From JAIQGF01 sp051006995 (GTDB lineage: Bacteria > Acidobacteriota > Terriglobia > Terriglobales > Acidobacteriaceae): DNA of 64,000 nucleotides. Shown in pieces: positions 32,629 to 40,514 of the stretch. The stretch is taken from contig JBPCSQ010000004.1 in the NCBI GenBank assembly GCA_051006995.1, positions 124,001 to 188,000 on the forward strand, read 5' to 3'. The position numbers were made by a program, and so were the translations under genes. The stretch's first letter is position 1. Every line of letters begins with the position of its first letter. The notes below the pieces were generated by a model. The model made no database searches and was not told the origin of the DNA. It saw nothing but the letters and a program-made list of their open reading frames with translations.

Positions 32629-33522
32629 TTACGGCACGATGACGCGCAACGCGCGCGGCTTCATCCGCACCTCGGCGGGAGTCTGGCAGATGAATTCGCC
32701 GTCGCCGAAGATGTCGAGCGGGCGGTCGGCTTCGATCCGCAAGCCGGAGCAGCGGGCATAGATGACTTCCGGCAGGCGGAGGTGTCCGCCGGAAAAAACC
32801 ACCGGGAAAAGTCGCAGCAGGCGGAGCTTGGAGGTGCGCCGGACGAAGCAGAGGTCGAGGCGGCCGTCGTCGAGTTGCGCCCGAGGCGCCATGCGCATGC
32901 CGTCGCCGTAACTGGGCGCGTTGGCAAAGGCGACCAACATGGCGGGCTCGGAGATGCGAGCCGGGCCGTCGGAATCGAACAGTTCGACGGTAACGTGCGG
33001 CGCCTGGAACGACCACAGCGTCGGCGGCAAGGCGAGCACATAGCCGCCATGGGCGCGCAGCCACGCGGGCATGGCGTTGGCGCGGCGGTTGACCTCGCTA
33101 TCCAGGCCGGCGCCGGCAATGCAGGCATAGTAGCGAGCCGCGAGCCCCGAGCCCCGAGTTGGTGTGATCTGCGCGACGTCTACACTGCGGATATTGGCCG
33201 CGCCGGAGGTGGACTTCTGCCAAGCGGCGAGGGCGTCGGCGCGGGCGGCGATGCCGATCGCGCGCGAGAAGTCATTGCCGCTCCCGGTCGGGACACAGAG
33301 CACCGGTGTTTGCGATGCGATGGCGGCCGGGAGCTGGCGGTGAAGGCTGCCGTCGCCACCGAAGATGAGGGCGGCGTCGAAAGGAGTTTCAGTTTCGAGT
33401 TTCAGTTTCGGGTTAGAAGCTGGCGGCAAATCGGGCAAGACGTCAATCGTGACCCCAGCGGATTCAAAGGGGCGCAGGTCGTAGGGTGACGCGGTTTTCC
33501 CCAGGATGGCGGCAGCGCGCAT
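32629..33522 (-). CDS. Diacylglycerol kinase-like lipid kinase (YegS/DagK family)
   Basis: 297 residues. GGDGSLHR (55-62) and PTGSGNDF (78-85) are the nucleotide-binding motifs of this family, which phosphorylates diacylglycerol or related lipids. The family N-terminus is short here. Two runs of repeated short words are encoded inside the gene: KLKLETET at 39-46 (from the 13-base tandem at 33384-33409) and RGSGLAAR near 123-130 (from 33134-33158). Both replace ordinary linker regions and look like in-frame repeat insertions. Confidence 0.85.
   Translation of the reverse strand: MRAAAILGKTASPYDLRPFESAGVTIDVLPDLPPASNPKLKLETETPFDAALIFGGDGSLHRQLPAAIASQTPVLCVPTGSGNDFSRAIGIAARADALAAWQKSTSGAANIRSVDVAQITPTRGSGLAARYYACIAGAGLDSEVNRRANAMPAWLRAHGGYVLALPPTLWSFQAPHVTVELFDSDGPARISEPAMLVAFANAPSYGDGMRMAPRAQLDDGRLDLCFVRRTSKLRLLRLFPVVFSGGHLRLPEVIYARCSGLRIEADRPLDIFGDGEFICQTPAEVRMKPRALRVIVP
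33384..33409 (-). repeat. 13-base tandem repeat inside the lipid-kinase gene
   Basis: GAGTTTCAGTTTC occurs twice in perfect tandem, encoding KLKLETET in the minus-strand product. Related words (TTTCTG/CTGAAA) form the hairpin at the neighbouring sppA start (32521-32550), tying the coding repeat to the intergenic family. Confidence 0.75.
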
Positions 33523-33525
33523 GGC

Positions 33526-34764
33526 TTACTGGATCAGTACTTTTTTCAGCAGGCGACCGACACGGATCGTTAGTTCGGCGGGCGGGCTGACCTGCAGGAT
33601 GGGTTCCGCCTTCACTTCGTTGTTCACGCGCACCGATTTCGCTTTAATTTTGCGCAATCCATCGCTGACGGAATCTGCAAAGCCGGCCCTGGCGAGCAGC
33701 TTATCGAGTTTCACCGCGGGCGCGTGATTGCCGGCCGCAGCGATTTCGGTGAATCGCACGGTGACGCGTTCCACGTCCTCCGGCACCTCGTCGCGCTGGA
33801 ATTGCTTGGCCCAGCTGTCCGCGGCGTGCTGCGCGTCCGCGGCGGAGTGAAAATCGGCAACGATGCGGCGCGCCAGATCTTTCTTTAACTGCATCGGGTG
33901 TGCGCGGCCGGCTTTGGCGTCGGACTTCATGCGCTCGATGTCGGCGGAGCTGACATCGGTGAGCAGCTCGTAATAGCGCCACATCAGGTCATCGGAAATG
34001 GACATGACCTTGCCGTACATCTCCTGCGGCGGCTCGGAGATGCCGATGTAGTTGCCGTAAGACTTCGACATCTTCTGTACGCCGTCGAGGCCTTCCAGCA
34101 GCGGGGTGGTAAGCACGACCTGCGAGGGCTGGCCGTAGATGCGCTGCAATTCGCGGCCGACCAGCAGGTTGAACTTCTGGTCGGTGCCGCCCAATTCGAC
34201 GTCGGACTCGAGCGCAACCGAATCGTAGCCTTGCGCCAGCGGGTAGAGCAGTTCGTGGATGGCAATCGGCTTTTCTTCGTTGAAGCGCTTATGGAAGTCC
34301 TCGCGCTCCAGCATCTGGGAGACCGTGTATTTGGCGGCCAGGCGAATCCAGCCTTCGGCGCCGAGCTTGTCGAGCCATTCGCTGTTGTAGCGAATCTCGG
34401 TCTTCTCGCGGTCGAGGATTTTGTAGCACTGCGCCAGGTAGGTGGTGGCGTTCTGGTTGATCTGCTCGCGCGAGAGCGGCGGGCGCGTGACCGAGCGGCC
34501 CGTGGGATCGCCGATCATGCCGGTAAAGTCGCCGACGAGGAAGATGACGGTGTGGCCCATATCCTGAAAGTGCTTGAGCTTGCGCAGCACGACGGTGTGG
34601 CCGAGATGGAGGTCGGGCGCGGTGGGGTCGAGGCCAATCTTGACGCGCAGCGGCTTGCCGGTGCCGCGAGAGCGCGTGAGTTTGTCGCGCAACTCGTCGA
34701 GACGGATGATTTCCGCCGCGCCTTTACTGATGTATGCGAGTTGTTCGTCAACCGGCTTAAACAT
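33526..34764 (-). CDS. tyrS: Tyrosyl-tRNA synthetase
   Basis: 412-residue class I synthetase. HLGH (53-56) and KMSKS (231-235) are the ATP-binding signatures, GTDQKFNLLVGR (193-204) is tyrosine-specific, and an S4 RNA-binding domain fills 345-412. Length and motifs fit the bacterial TyrRS of the TyrZ type. The ribosome site is not clear. Confidence 0.95.
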   Translation of the reverse strand: MFKPVDEQLAYISKGAAEIIRLDELRDKLTRSRGTGKPLRVKIGLDPTAPDLHLGHTVVLRKLKHFQDMGHTVIFLVGDFTGMIGDPTGRSVTRPPLSREQINQNATTYLAQCYKILDREKTEIRYNSEWLDKLGAEGWIRLAAKYTVSQMLEREDFHKRFNEEKPIAIHELLYPLAQGYDSVALESDVELGGTDQKFNLLVGRELQRIYGQPSQVVLTTPLLEGLDGVQKMSKSYGNYIGISEPPQEMYGKVMSISDDLMWRYYELLTDVSSADIERMKSDAKAGRAHPMQLKKDLARRIVADFHSAADAQHAADSWAKQFQRDEVPEDVERVTVRFTEIAAAGNHAPAVKLDKLLARAGFADSVSDGLRKIKAKSVRVNNEVKAEPILQVSPPAELTIRVGRLLKKVLIQ

Positions 34765-34818
34765 GAAAGCAACAGATTACCGCAAAGGACGCAAAGGAAG
34801 GCGAAGGAATAACAATCT

Positions 34819-34897
34819 GCCACTGATTAACACGGATCTACACTGATTTGTTCTGTCTCCTTTGATTGATCAGTGTTCATCAGTGTGAATCAGTGGC
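34819..34897. repeat. Iterated-word inverted repeat (word CACTGATTAACACGGAT)
   Basis: Left arm GCCACTGATTAACACGG-ATCTACACTGATT (34819-34849) and right arm GATTGATCAGTGTTCATC-AGTGTGAATCAGTGGC (34864-34897) pair over most of their 30 bases. A second word series (CGCAAAGGA twice, GCGAAGGAA) lies just upstream at 34780-34808 next to the tyrS start. The whole fills the gap between tyrS and dut. Confidence 0.8.
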
Positions 34898-34901
34898 TGA
34901 T

Positions 34902-35336
34902 TCATTTTCTCCCGGTTGACCCGAAGCCTCCCGCCTGGCGCTTGGATTGAGCGAGATCATCCACGACGCGTACTTCGCCGGTGAGCACGGGATAGGGAAT
35001 CAGGTTGGCAATCTTGTCGCCCGCGTGAATCGTGGCAGGCGTGTCGCCCAAATTTTCCATCAGGACTCGAATCTCGCCACGATAGCCGGCGTCAATCACG
35101 CCGCCGGTCAGGATCAGCCGCCGCGCCGCCATGGAGGATTTGTCACGCAGCAAGGCGCCCATGGCGCGACCGGCATCGTCAGTGACCTCAATGGAAATGC
35201 CGGTGGAAACGATATCGTGCCCGCGGGCCGGAATGGTGATGTCGGCGGCAGCATAGACGTCGTAGCCAAGGTCTTCGCCGGGATGCGCAACGGTGGGGGC
35301 CTTGGCGGTGGGGACGAGAAGTTTAACTTTGAGCAT
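34902..35336 (-). CDS. dut: Deoxyuridine 5'-triphosphate nucleotidohydrolase
   Basis: 144-residue trimeric dUTPase that removes dUTP and makes dUMP for thymidylate synthesis. Motifs: EDLGYDVYAA (21-30) with Asp26, DKSSMA (65-70) where many members have RSGLA, GGVIDAGYRGEI (78-89) with Asp82, and the C-terminal GGFGSTG lid. Size is standard. It is flanked by purN upstream and tyrS downstream. Confidence 0.95.
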   Translation of the reverse strand: MLKVKLLVPTAKAPTVAHPGEDLGYDVYAAADITIPARGHDIVSTGISIEVTDDAGRAMGALLRDKSSMAARRLILTGGVIDAGYRGEIRVLMENLGDTPATIHAGDKIANLIPYPVLTGEVRVVDDLAQSKRQAGGFGSTGRK

Positions 35337-35342
35337 GGCAGC

Positions 35343-35361
35343 TTTTAGCTTTTAGCTGTTA
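35343..35361. repeat. Short iterated word (AGCTTTT) at the purN-dut junction
   Basis: The word AGCTTTT and variants repeat four times between the dut start and the purN stop, and the purN TAA (35359-35361) lies in it. No paired right arm is seen, so it may be a half-element. Confidence 0.55.
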
Positions 35362-35997
35362 GCTTAGCCGATCCGATCTCGCCGCGGCGGCCATGGCCTT
35401 CTTCTGCACCACGCGCCGGCCGAGGATATCGAAATTTCCCGCCAGCATAATGTTGATCGCCTCGGTGTAGGCGAGGTGCTCCTGCTCCAGGATGCGGGCG
35501 GCGAGCGCGTGGTCGTCATCGCCGTCGAGCACCGGCACCGCCCGCTGCACGATGATGGGGCCGTGGTCGAGGTGCTCGTCCACGATATGCACGGTGCAGC
35601 CGGAAACCTTCACGCCATAATCGAAGGCCTGCTTCTGCGCGTCCAGGCCGGGAAACGCCGGCAGCAGCGAGGGGTGAATATTCAAAATGCGATGGGGAAA
35701 CGCCCGTATAAAGTCCGGCGAAAGAAGACGCATGTAGCCGGCCAGGCAGACCAGGTCCACCTGCTTCTCCTTTAACGCGGCCACGACTTCCATGTCGTGT
35801 TCGACGCGCTCGCGTCCTTTACTCGGGATGATGCGCGCCTCCAGGCCGAGCTTGCGCGCGTGCTCGATGCCCGGCGCTTCCGGCCGGTTGGAGATGACAA
35901 TGGCGATCTCGGCCGCAATTCTCCCCGCGCGGCAGGACTCGGCGATAGCCAGAAAGTTCGAGCCGCGTCCGGAAAGGAGAAGGCCGAGCCGATTCAT
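35359..35997 (-). CDS. purN: Phosphoribosylglycinamide formyltransferase
   Basis: 212-residue enzyme using 10-formyl-tetrahydrofolate to formylate GAR in purine synthesis. The catalytic triad Asn106, His108 (ILNIHPSLLP) and Asp144 (DEHLDHG) coincide with Escherichia coli numbering, and LSGRGSNF (8-15) is the N-terminal motif. It is separated from purM by a nap pair, which is unusual since purM and purN are often adjacent. Confidence 0.95.
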   Translation of the reverse strand: MNRLGLLLSGRGSNFLAIAESCRAGRIAAEIAIVISNRPEAPGIEHARKLGLEARIIPSKGRERVEHDMEVVAALKEKQVDLVCLAGYMRLLSPDFIRAFPHRILNIHPSLLPAFPGLDAQKQAFDYGVKVSGCTVHIVDEHLDHGPIIVQRAVPVLDGDDDHALAARILEQEHLAYTEAINIMLAGNFDILGRRVVQKKAMAAAARSDRLS

Positions 35998-36016
35998 GGG
36001 GAAAATCTAACACGGA

Positions 36017-36144
36017 GGCAGGGAGACACGTAGGAAATGCAGAATGCAGAATTCAGAAAAGCCATACAGGCGGAGCGGGTCCTTATATTCTTCAATTATT
36101 GTTCAATCTTAATTCTGAATTCTCCATTCTCCTCATTCCCTGCC
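36017..36144. repeat. Large iterated-word inverted repeat (word AGAATGC)
   Basis: Outer arms GGCAGGG (36017-36023) and CCCTGCC (36138-36144) enclose a long pairing of AATGCAGAATGCAGAATTCAGAA (36036-36058) with TTCTGAATTCTCCATTCTCCTCATT (36113-36137). The napD stop (36133-36135) lies inside the right arm. Confidence 0.82.
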
Positions 36145-36363
36145 TACGAAGGTCGGATAGATACCGACGATGTCCGCATCCGAGTGGAGCAGTTGCTCGG
36201 AGGCGCGCTGCAAAGCCTCGGCACACCGGGCTCGCCAGACGAGGGCAAGCGTATGGTCGCCGTCGCTACCGGCAACGCGTATCCCGTTGACGAGCGCAAG
36301 GCGGGCGGCTACGGCGCTCGCCCGCCCCATGATTGTCTCCACCACAACTCCAGAAATAACCAT
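36133..36363 (-). CDS. napD: NapD-like periplasmic nitrate reductase chaperone
   Basis: 76 residues with the NapD pattern: VISGVVVET at the start, then a SDGDHTLALVW middle and DADIVGIYPTFVG end. NapD binds the Tat signal of NapA and helps insert its molybdopterin cofactor before export. The start at 36363 lies three bases after the NapA stop, with GGAGAGGGTG as its ribosome site, so the two are translationally coupled. The frame extends upstream to 36453 inside napA, which is not supported. Confidence 0.85.
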   Translation of the reverse strand: MVISGVVVETIMGRASAVAARLALVNGIRVAGSDGDHTLALVWRARCAEALQRASEQLLHSDADIVGIYPTFVGRE

Positions 36364-36365
36364 GG

Positions 36366-38621
36366 CTACACCCTCTCCAGTTTCACGGCGCAGATCTTGT
36401 ACTCGGGCTCCTTCGAAACCGGGTCCACTGCGTCGATGGTGAGACGGTTGCACATGTGGTCCTGGTCGTGCATGTGAGCAAACACCAGGCCGCGGCGGGA
36501 GGCGTCGGTAACCTTGACCTGGAACTGCTGCTGGCCGCGACGCGACGAGATTCGCACCTGATCGCCGGTCTTCAGCTTCAGGCTCTTTGCGTCGTCGGGG
36601 TTCAGCTCCGCGACGGCTTCATAGCTCGCCTGCAGTGACTTGCAGTTGCGCGTCATCGTGCCGGTATGCCAGTGCTGCAGCACCCGACCGGTGGTGAAAT
36701 AGAACGGGTATTCGGTGTCGGGAACCTCGGCCGGGGGCTGCTGCGGGCGCAGCCACACGACCGCCTTATTATCGGGACGACCATAGAAGCGAATGGGCTT
36801 GGGCCAGTCGGCCGCCACCAGTGGGTCTTCGCCTTTGACGTAGCGGCGCTTCGTTCCAGGGTGCGTTTCCGATGGCATGGGCCACAACAGGCCATGCGAG
36901 GCGCGCAGCCGCGAGCGGGTCATGCCGGTAAAGTCGTACGCAGTCCCTTTCGAGAGCGCCTGCAGCTCCTGCCATACTTCTTCCATTCTCGTCCATTTGA
37001 CCAGATCCGCATGGCCAAGACGCCGGGCCAGGTCGCACAAAATCTGGAAGTCCGGACGCGCCTCGCCTTGCGGCTCGACGGCTTTGTTCAGCAGTTGATA
37101 ACGCCGCTCGGTGCAGCCGTAAACGCCTTCCTTTTCCGCCCACAGCGCAGAAGGAAGCACGACATCGGCCAATTCGGTGGTACGGGTCGGATGGAAAGCT
37201 TCGCTCACCACGAGGAACGTATCGTCGGCGGACATCGCTTTGCGAAAGCGGTCCACGCTGGGCAGCGACTGGCCGGGGTTGGTGCACATCACGTACATCG
37301 CCTTGATTTTGCGATCTTCCAAAGCGCGAAACATGTCCACCGTCGCCAAGCCTGGCTTGGCCTGGATGGTCCCCTTGGGCACGCCCCAGGCCTTCTCGAT
37401 TTCTTCGCGATGTTTTTCGTTGGCGATGACCCGCCCGTAAGGAAGCAGGTGCGAGAGCCCGCCTCCGTCGCGGACGCCACCACAGGCGTTCGGTTGGCCG
37501 GTGAGCGAGAAGGGCGTGGAGCCCGGCTTGCCGATCTTGCCGGTGATCAGGTGCAGGTTGTGGACAAGATTGTTCACCCAAACGCCACGCGTGCGCTGGT
37601 TCAGCCCCATCGTCCACATGGACATGGTGGCGCGATGGGCTTCGGCGAACATCCGGGCGGCGCGCACGATGTCGTCGGCAGGACAGCCGGAAATTTCCGC
37701 CGCTTTTTCCGGTGTGTAGGCGGCGACGAACGCCTTGTAGTCTTCGAAGCTCTTGTTGACGTCGGTGCCTTCGCCGAAGGCGACGTTGTCCTTGATGAAC
37801 TCCTGGTCGATCAGGCCTTCCTTGATGATCACGTTCGCCATGGCGTTCAAGATGGCCAGGTCGGTGCCAGGAGCGAAGCTGAGGTGAAGGTCGGCGATGC
37901 GGCAGGTTTCGGTGCGGCGGGGATCGAGAACAATGACCTTGACCGATGATTTCTGCCGTTTGCGCCTGCTGATGCGCTGGAACAGGATGGGATGTGCCTC
38001 GGCGGTATTGGAGCCGATGATAAAGAACACGTCGGCGGCGTCAATGTCTTCGTAGCAGCCCATGGGCTCGTCCTTGCCATAGGTGCTGACATAGCCGGCG
38101 ACGGCCGAAGCCATGCAGAGCCGCGGATTGCCATCCATGTTGTTGGTCCGAATCCCAGCTTTGAATAATTTGTTGGCGACGTAGGTTTCCTCGGTCAGCG
38201 CTTGGCCGGAGCCGTAGAAGGCGACGGCATCCGGGCCGTGCTTTTCGACGGTTTCCTTAAAGCGGCCGGCGACCAGCGCCATGGCGTCATCCCAGGTGGC
38301 CCTTTGCAGCTTGCCGTTGGTCCGGATCAGCGGGTACAGGAGCCGGTCAGGAGCGTTCATGACCTCCGGAAAATAAGCGGATTTCATGCATAGCAGGCCC
38401 TGATTGTGATTCTCGGTATCGCCTTTGACGGCGACGACCTTGCCCTTCTTCACGCCGACCATGACGCCGCACCCTGTACCGCAATACCGGCAGACGCTTT
38501 GTACCCACTTGTCCGGGCCGCCGACCTCTGCGGCAAACGCTGGCAAGCCGGAAGTCTGGACCATGGCGAGCGCGGAAGCGGCGGCGGAGAGCTCCAAGAA
38601 ACGTCGGCGAGAAACACTCAT
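36366..38621 (-). CDS. napA: Periplasmic nitrate reductase, catalytic subunit
   Basis: 751 residues. A twin-arginine signal (SRRRFLE, residues 4-10) exports a folded enzyme. Cys44, Cys47, Cys51 and Cys78 bind a [4Fe-4S] cluster, and Cys169 in PRLCMASAV is the molybdenum ligand, the NapA pattern rather than selenium- or Nar-type. GKIGKPGSTPFSLTGQPNACG near 365 is diagnostic. No napB or napC gene is in the window, so the electron donor is elsewhere or the enzyme is monomeric as in some sulfate reducers. Confidence 0.88.
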   Translation of the reverse strand: MSVSRRRFLELSAAASALAMVQTSGLPAFAAEVGGPDKWVQSVCRYCGTGCGVMVGVKKGKVVAVKGDTENHNQGLLCMKSAYFPEVMNAPDRLLYPLIRTNGKLQRATWDDAMALVAGRFKETVEKHGPDAVAFYGSGQALTEETYVANKLFKAGIRTNNMDGNPRLCMASAVAGYVSTYGKDEPMGCYEDIDAADVFFIIGSNTAEAHPILFQRISRRKRQKSSVKVIVLDPRRTETCRIADLHLSFAPGTDLAILNAMANVIIKEGLIDQEFIKDNVAFGEGTDVNKSFEDYKAFVAAYTPEKAAEISGCPADDIVRAARMFAEAHRATMSMWTMGLNQRTRGVWVNNLVHNLHLITGKIGKPGSTPFSLTGQPNACGGVRDGGGLSHLLPYGRVIANEKHREEIEKAWGVPKGTIQAKPGLATVDMFRALEDRKIKAMYVMCTNPGQSLPSVDRFRKAMSADDTFLVVSEAFHPTRTTELADVVLPSALWAEKEGVYGCTERRYQLLNKAVEPQGEARPDFQILCDLARRLGHADLVKWTRMEEVWQELQALSKGTAYDFTGMTRSRLRASHGLLWPMPSETHPGTKRRYVKGEDPLVAADWPKPIRFYGRPDNKAVVWLRPQQPPAEVPDTEYPFYFTTGRVLQHWHTGTMTRNCKSLQASYEAVAELNPDDAKSLKLKTGDQVRISSRRGQQQFQVKVTDASRRGLVFAHMHDQDHMCNRLTIDAVDPVSKEPEYKICAVKLERV

Positions 38622-38779
38622 GGCATGGCCTCCTGGGCGGTGTGCTAGCCCTCCACTTCTAGGCCGCGGATAGCCGGGCCGCAGTGATGAGCATCACCTT
38701 ACGAGGTAAACAGCACCGGCTGAATGACCATCTCGGGAAAATTGGGCGGGAGAATTCTGACAGTTTCAGGAAAGAATCT

Positions 38780-38870
38780 ACCACCGAGACACTGAGGCGC
38801 CGAGGAAGCACCGAGAAATTCGAAGAGAGCTCCTCGGGGAATTTCAGTGAACTCGGTGTCTCGGTTGTCG
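38780..38870. repeat. Iterated-word inverted repeat (word CACCGAGA)
   Basis: Left arm ACCACCGAGACACTGAG (38780-38796) with CACCGAGAAATTC pairs with right arm GAATTTC-AGTGAACTCGG-TGTCTCGGTTGT (38839-38870). The word is close to that at 10221-10308 although the loci are 28 kb apart. It lies between purM and the nap pair. Confidence 0.8.
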
Positions 38871-38880
38871 AGAAGAATCG

Positions 38881-39969
38881 CTATGAATACAGGACTTTGC
38901 GCTCGCCTTTGACGATGCGGCCGATGGTGAAACCCTTCTCTCCGGCGCGTTCCAGCAGCGTTTGAACCTTCTTGAATTTCTTGGTGGGGACCACCAACAC
39001 CATGCCGACACCCATGTTGAAGGTGCGCATCATCTCGTCCTGGGGAATGTTGCCGAGGTGCTGCAAGTGCTGGAAGATGGGCTGCACCGGCCATGTACCC
39101 AGCTCGACGACCGCCGCGGTCCCCTTGGGCAACACGCGCGGCAGGTTCTCGGTAATGCCGCCGCCCGTGATATGCGCCATGGCGGAGACGGCGCCGGCAT
39201 CGACCAGTTTCTTCAGCACCGGCCAATAGCTCTTGTGGACCCGCATCAGCTCGTTGCCAACTTTGTTCTTGAGCTCGTTGACATAAGTTTCCGGCGAATA
39301 GCGGGCGATGGCGAACAACAGCTTGCGCGCCAGTGAGTAGCCGTTGGTGTGCAGTCCGTTGGAGGGCAGCCCGACGAGCACGTCCCCGACCTGAACGTCC
39401 TTGCCGGTAACGATGCGGTCGCGGTCCACAATGCCGACGATAAAGCCGGCGAGGTCGTACTCGCCGCGCTCGTAGAAGCCGGGCATTTCAGCAGTTTCGC
39501 CGCCGATGAGGGCGCAGCCGTTGTGTTTGCAGGCATCGGCAATGCCGGCGATGACCCGCTCGGCGATTTCCGGATCCAGCTTGCCGCTGGCGAAATAGTC
39601 CATGAAGAACAGGGGCGAGGCCCCCTGGACGCCGATGTCATTGACGCAGTGATTCACCAGGTCGCTGCCGATGGTGTGGTGCAGGTTCATCTCGAAGGCG
39701 ATCTTGAGCTTGGTGCCCACGCCGTCCACGCTGGCGACCAGAACCGGATCCTTGTATTTCTTCTTATCGAGCGCGAACAGGCCACCGAAGCCGCCGATCT
39801 CGCCCAGCACGCTTTTGGTGAAGGTCTTGTGGGCAAGGTACTTGATGCGCTGCTTGGCGCGGCTGGCGCGCTCCAGGTCAACGCCCGCGTCGGCGTAGGT
39901 GACGGTGGTGCGGCTGGCGTCGTCAGGCACGGGCGTTCCGTTCAGCGAGGATGTGGGCGAAAACGACAT
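38881..39969 (-). CDS. purM: Phosphoribosylformylglycinamidine cyclo-ligase
   Basis: 362-residue AIR synthetase of purine biosynthesis. The motifs SVDGVGTKLKIAFEMN, NDIGVQGASPLFFMDYFA, IGGETAEMPGFY and HITGGGITENLPR are present in order. Length is standard. On the minus strand it is first in a series of genes leading through napA, napD, purN, dut and tyrS, but word repeats and gaps suggest separate transcripts. The ribosome site is weak. Confidence 0.95.
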   Translation of the reverse strand: MSFSPTSSLNGTPVPDDASRTTVTYADAGVDLERASRAKQRIKYLAHKTFTKSVLGEIGGFGGLFALDKKKYKDPVLVASVDGVGTKLKIAFEMNLHHTIGSDLVNHCVNDIGVQGASPLFFMDYFASGKLDPEIAERVIAGIADACKHNGCALIGGETAEMPGFYERGEYDLAGFIVGIVDRDRIVTGKDVQVGDVLVGLPSNGLHTNGYSLARKLLFAIARYSPETYVNELKNKVGNELMRVHKSYWPVLKKLVDAGAVSAMAHITGGGITENLPRVLPKGTAAVVELGTWPVQPIFQHLQHLGNIPQDEMMRTFNMGVGMVLVVPTKKFKKVQTLLERAGEKGFTIGRIVKGERKVLYS

Positions 39970-40082
39970 ATTCTAGCACTTGGGATGGCGGGGCTGGTTG
40001 CCCTGCGCGGCAATACGGGTGAACCCCGCCAAAAGCGCGGGCACAAGCAGACGCAGACCTTCACTCTGCGTCGGTGGTGGCG

Positions 40083-40232
40083 CTATTTCAGCAGATAACG
40101 CGAGAAGTGGTACGCAAGAACTCCGATCAGCGCAACGGCTGCGGCGACATAGCCGGTGTAGATCCAGACAGTCCGATTGCTCTCCGCCTTGGGAGAAGTG
40201 GATGTTGTGTTGGTTGAAGCTGCCTGCTGCAT
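40083..40232 (-). CDS. Small single-span membrane protein
   Basis: 49 residues: a Thr/Ser-rich N-terminus (MQQAASTNTTSTSPKAESN), then a helix from about Trp23 through VAAAVALIGVLAYHFSRYLLK, one membrane span. GGAGG lies six bases before the ATG. It is too short for most gene callers but has a good ribosome site, sensible codons and a stop just before the purM promoter area. Function unknown. Confidence 0.7.
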   Translation of the reverse strand: MQQAASTNTTSTSPKAESNRTVWIYTGYVAAAVALIGVLAYHFSRYLLK

Positions 40233-40397
40233 TTGGCCTCCGAAACGAATACCGACTCGCAATGAGAGGCCGGATATAAACGCGCCCCGAAAGCGGGCAC
40301 ACCCACATGAATAAGGCTATTTTACTAGAGTTTCGGGCGGGCTGCGGAGGCGCAGAAGATTTCTTTTGCGGAATTAATGTCGGAATGCCTGTTGGTC

Positions 40398-40500
40398 AGC
40401 GTGCAGGTCATGACCTCAGGGACCCTTCGACTGCGGACGCACCGACCCGCGCGCCAATGCCAGGCGTGCGGGTCGGTAGCGTCCTCCGCTCAGGATGACA
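40398..40500. repeat. Degraded CCGAGCG-type repeat plus a 10-base hairpin
   Basis: Flanks (TCATGACCTCAGGGACCCTTCG and CCTCCGCTCAGGATGAC) echo the repeat at 24156-24240. Inside, ACCGACCCGC (40441-40450) pairs perfectly with GCGGGTCGGT (40468-40477). It lies in the gap between the small membrane protein and the alcohol dehydrogenase. Confidence 0.6.
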
Positions 40501-40514
40501 GCCGTCAACCTTGG

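Noticed and set aside
39973..40308. Longer frames across the small membrane protein on both strands
   Set aside because: They lack ribosome sites and read through the small protein in other frames; judged as shadows.
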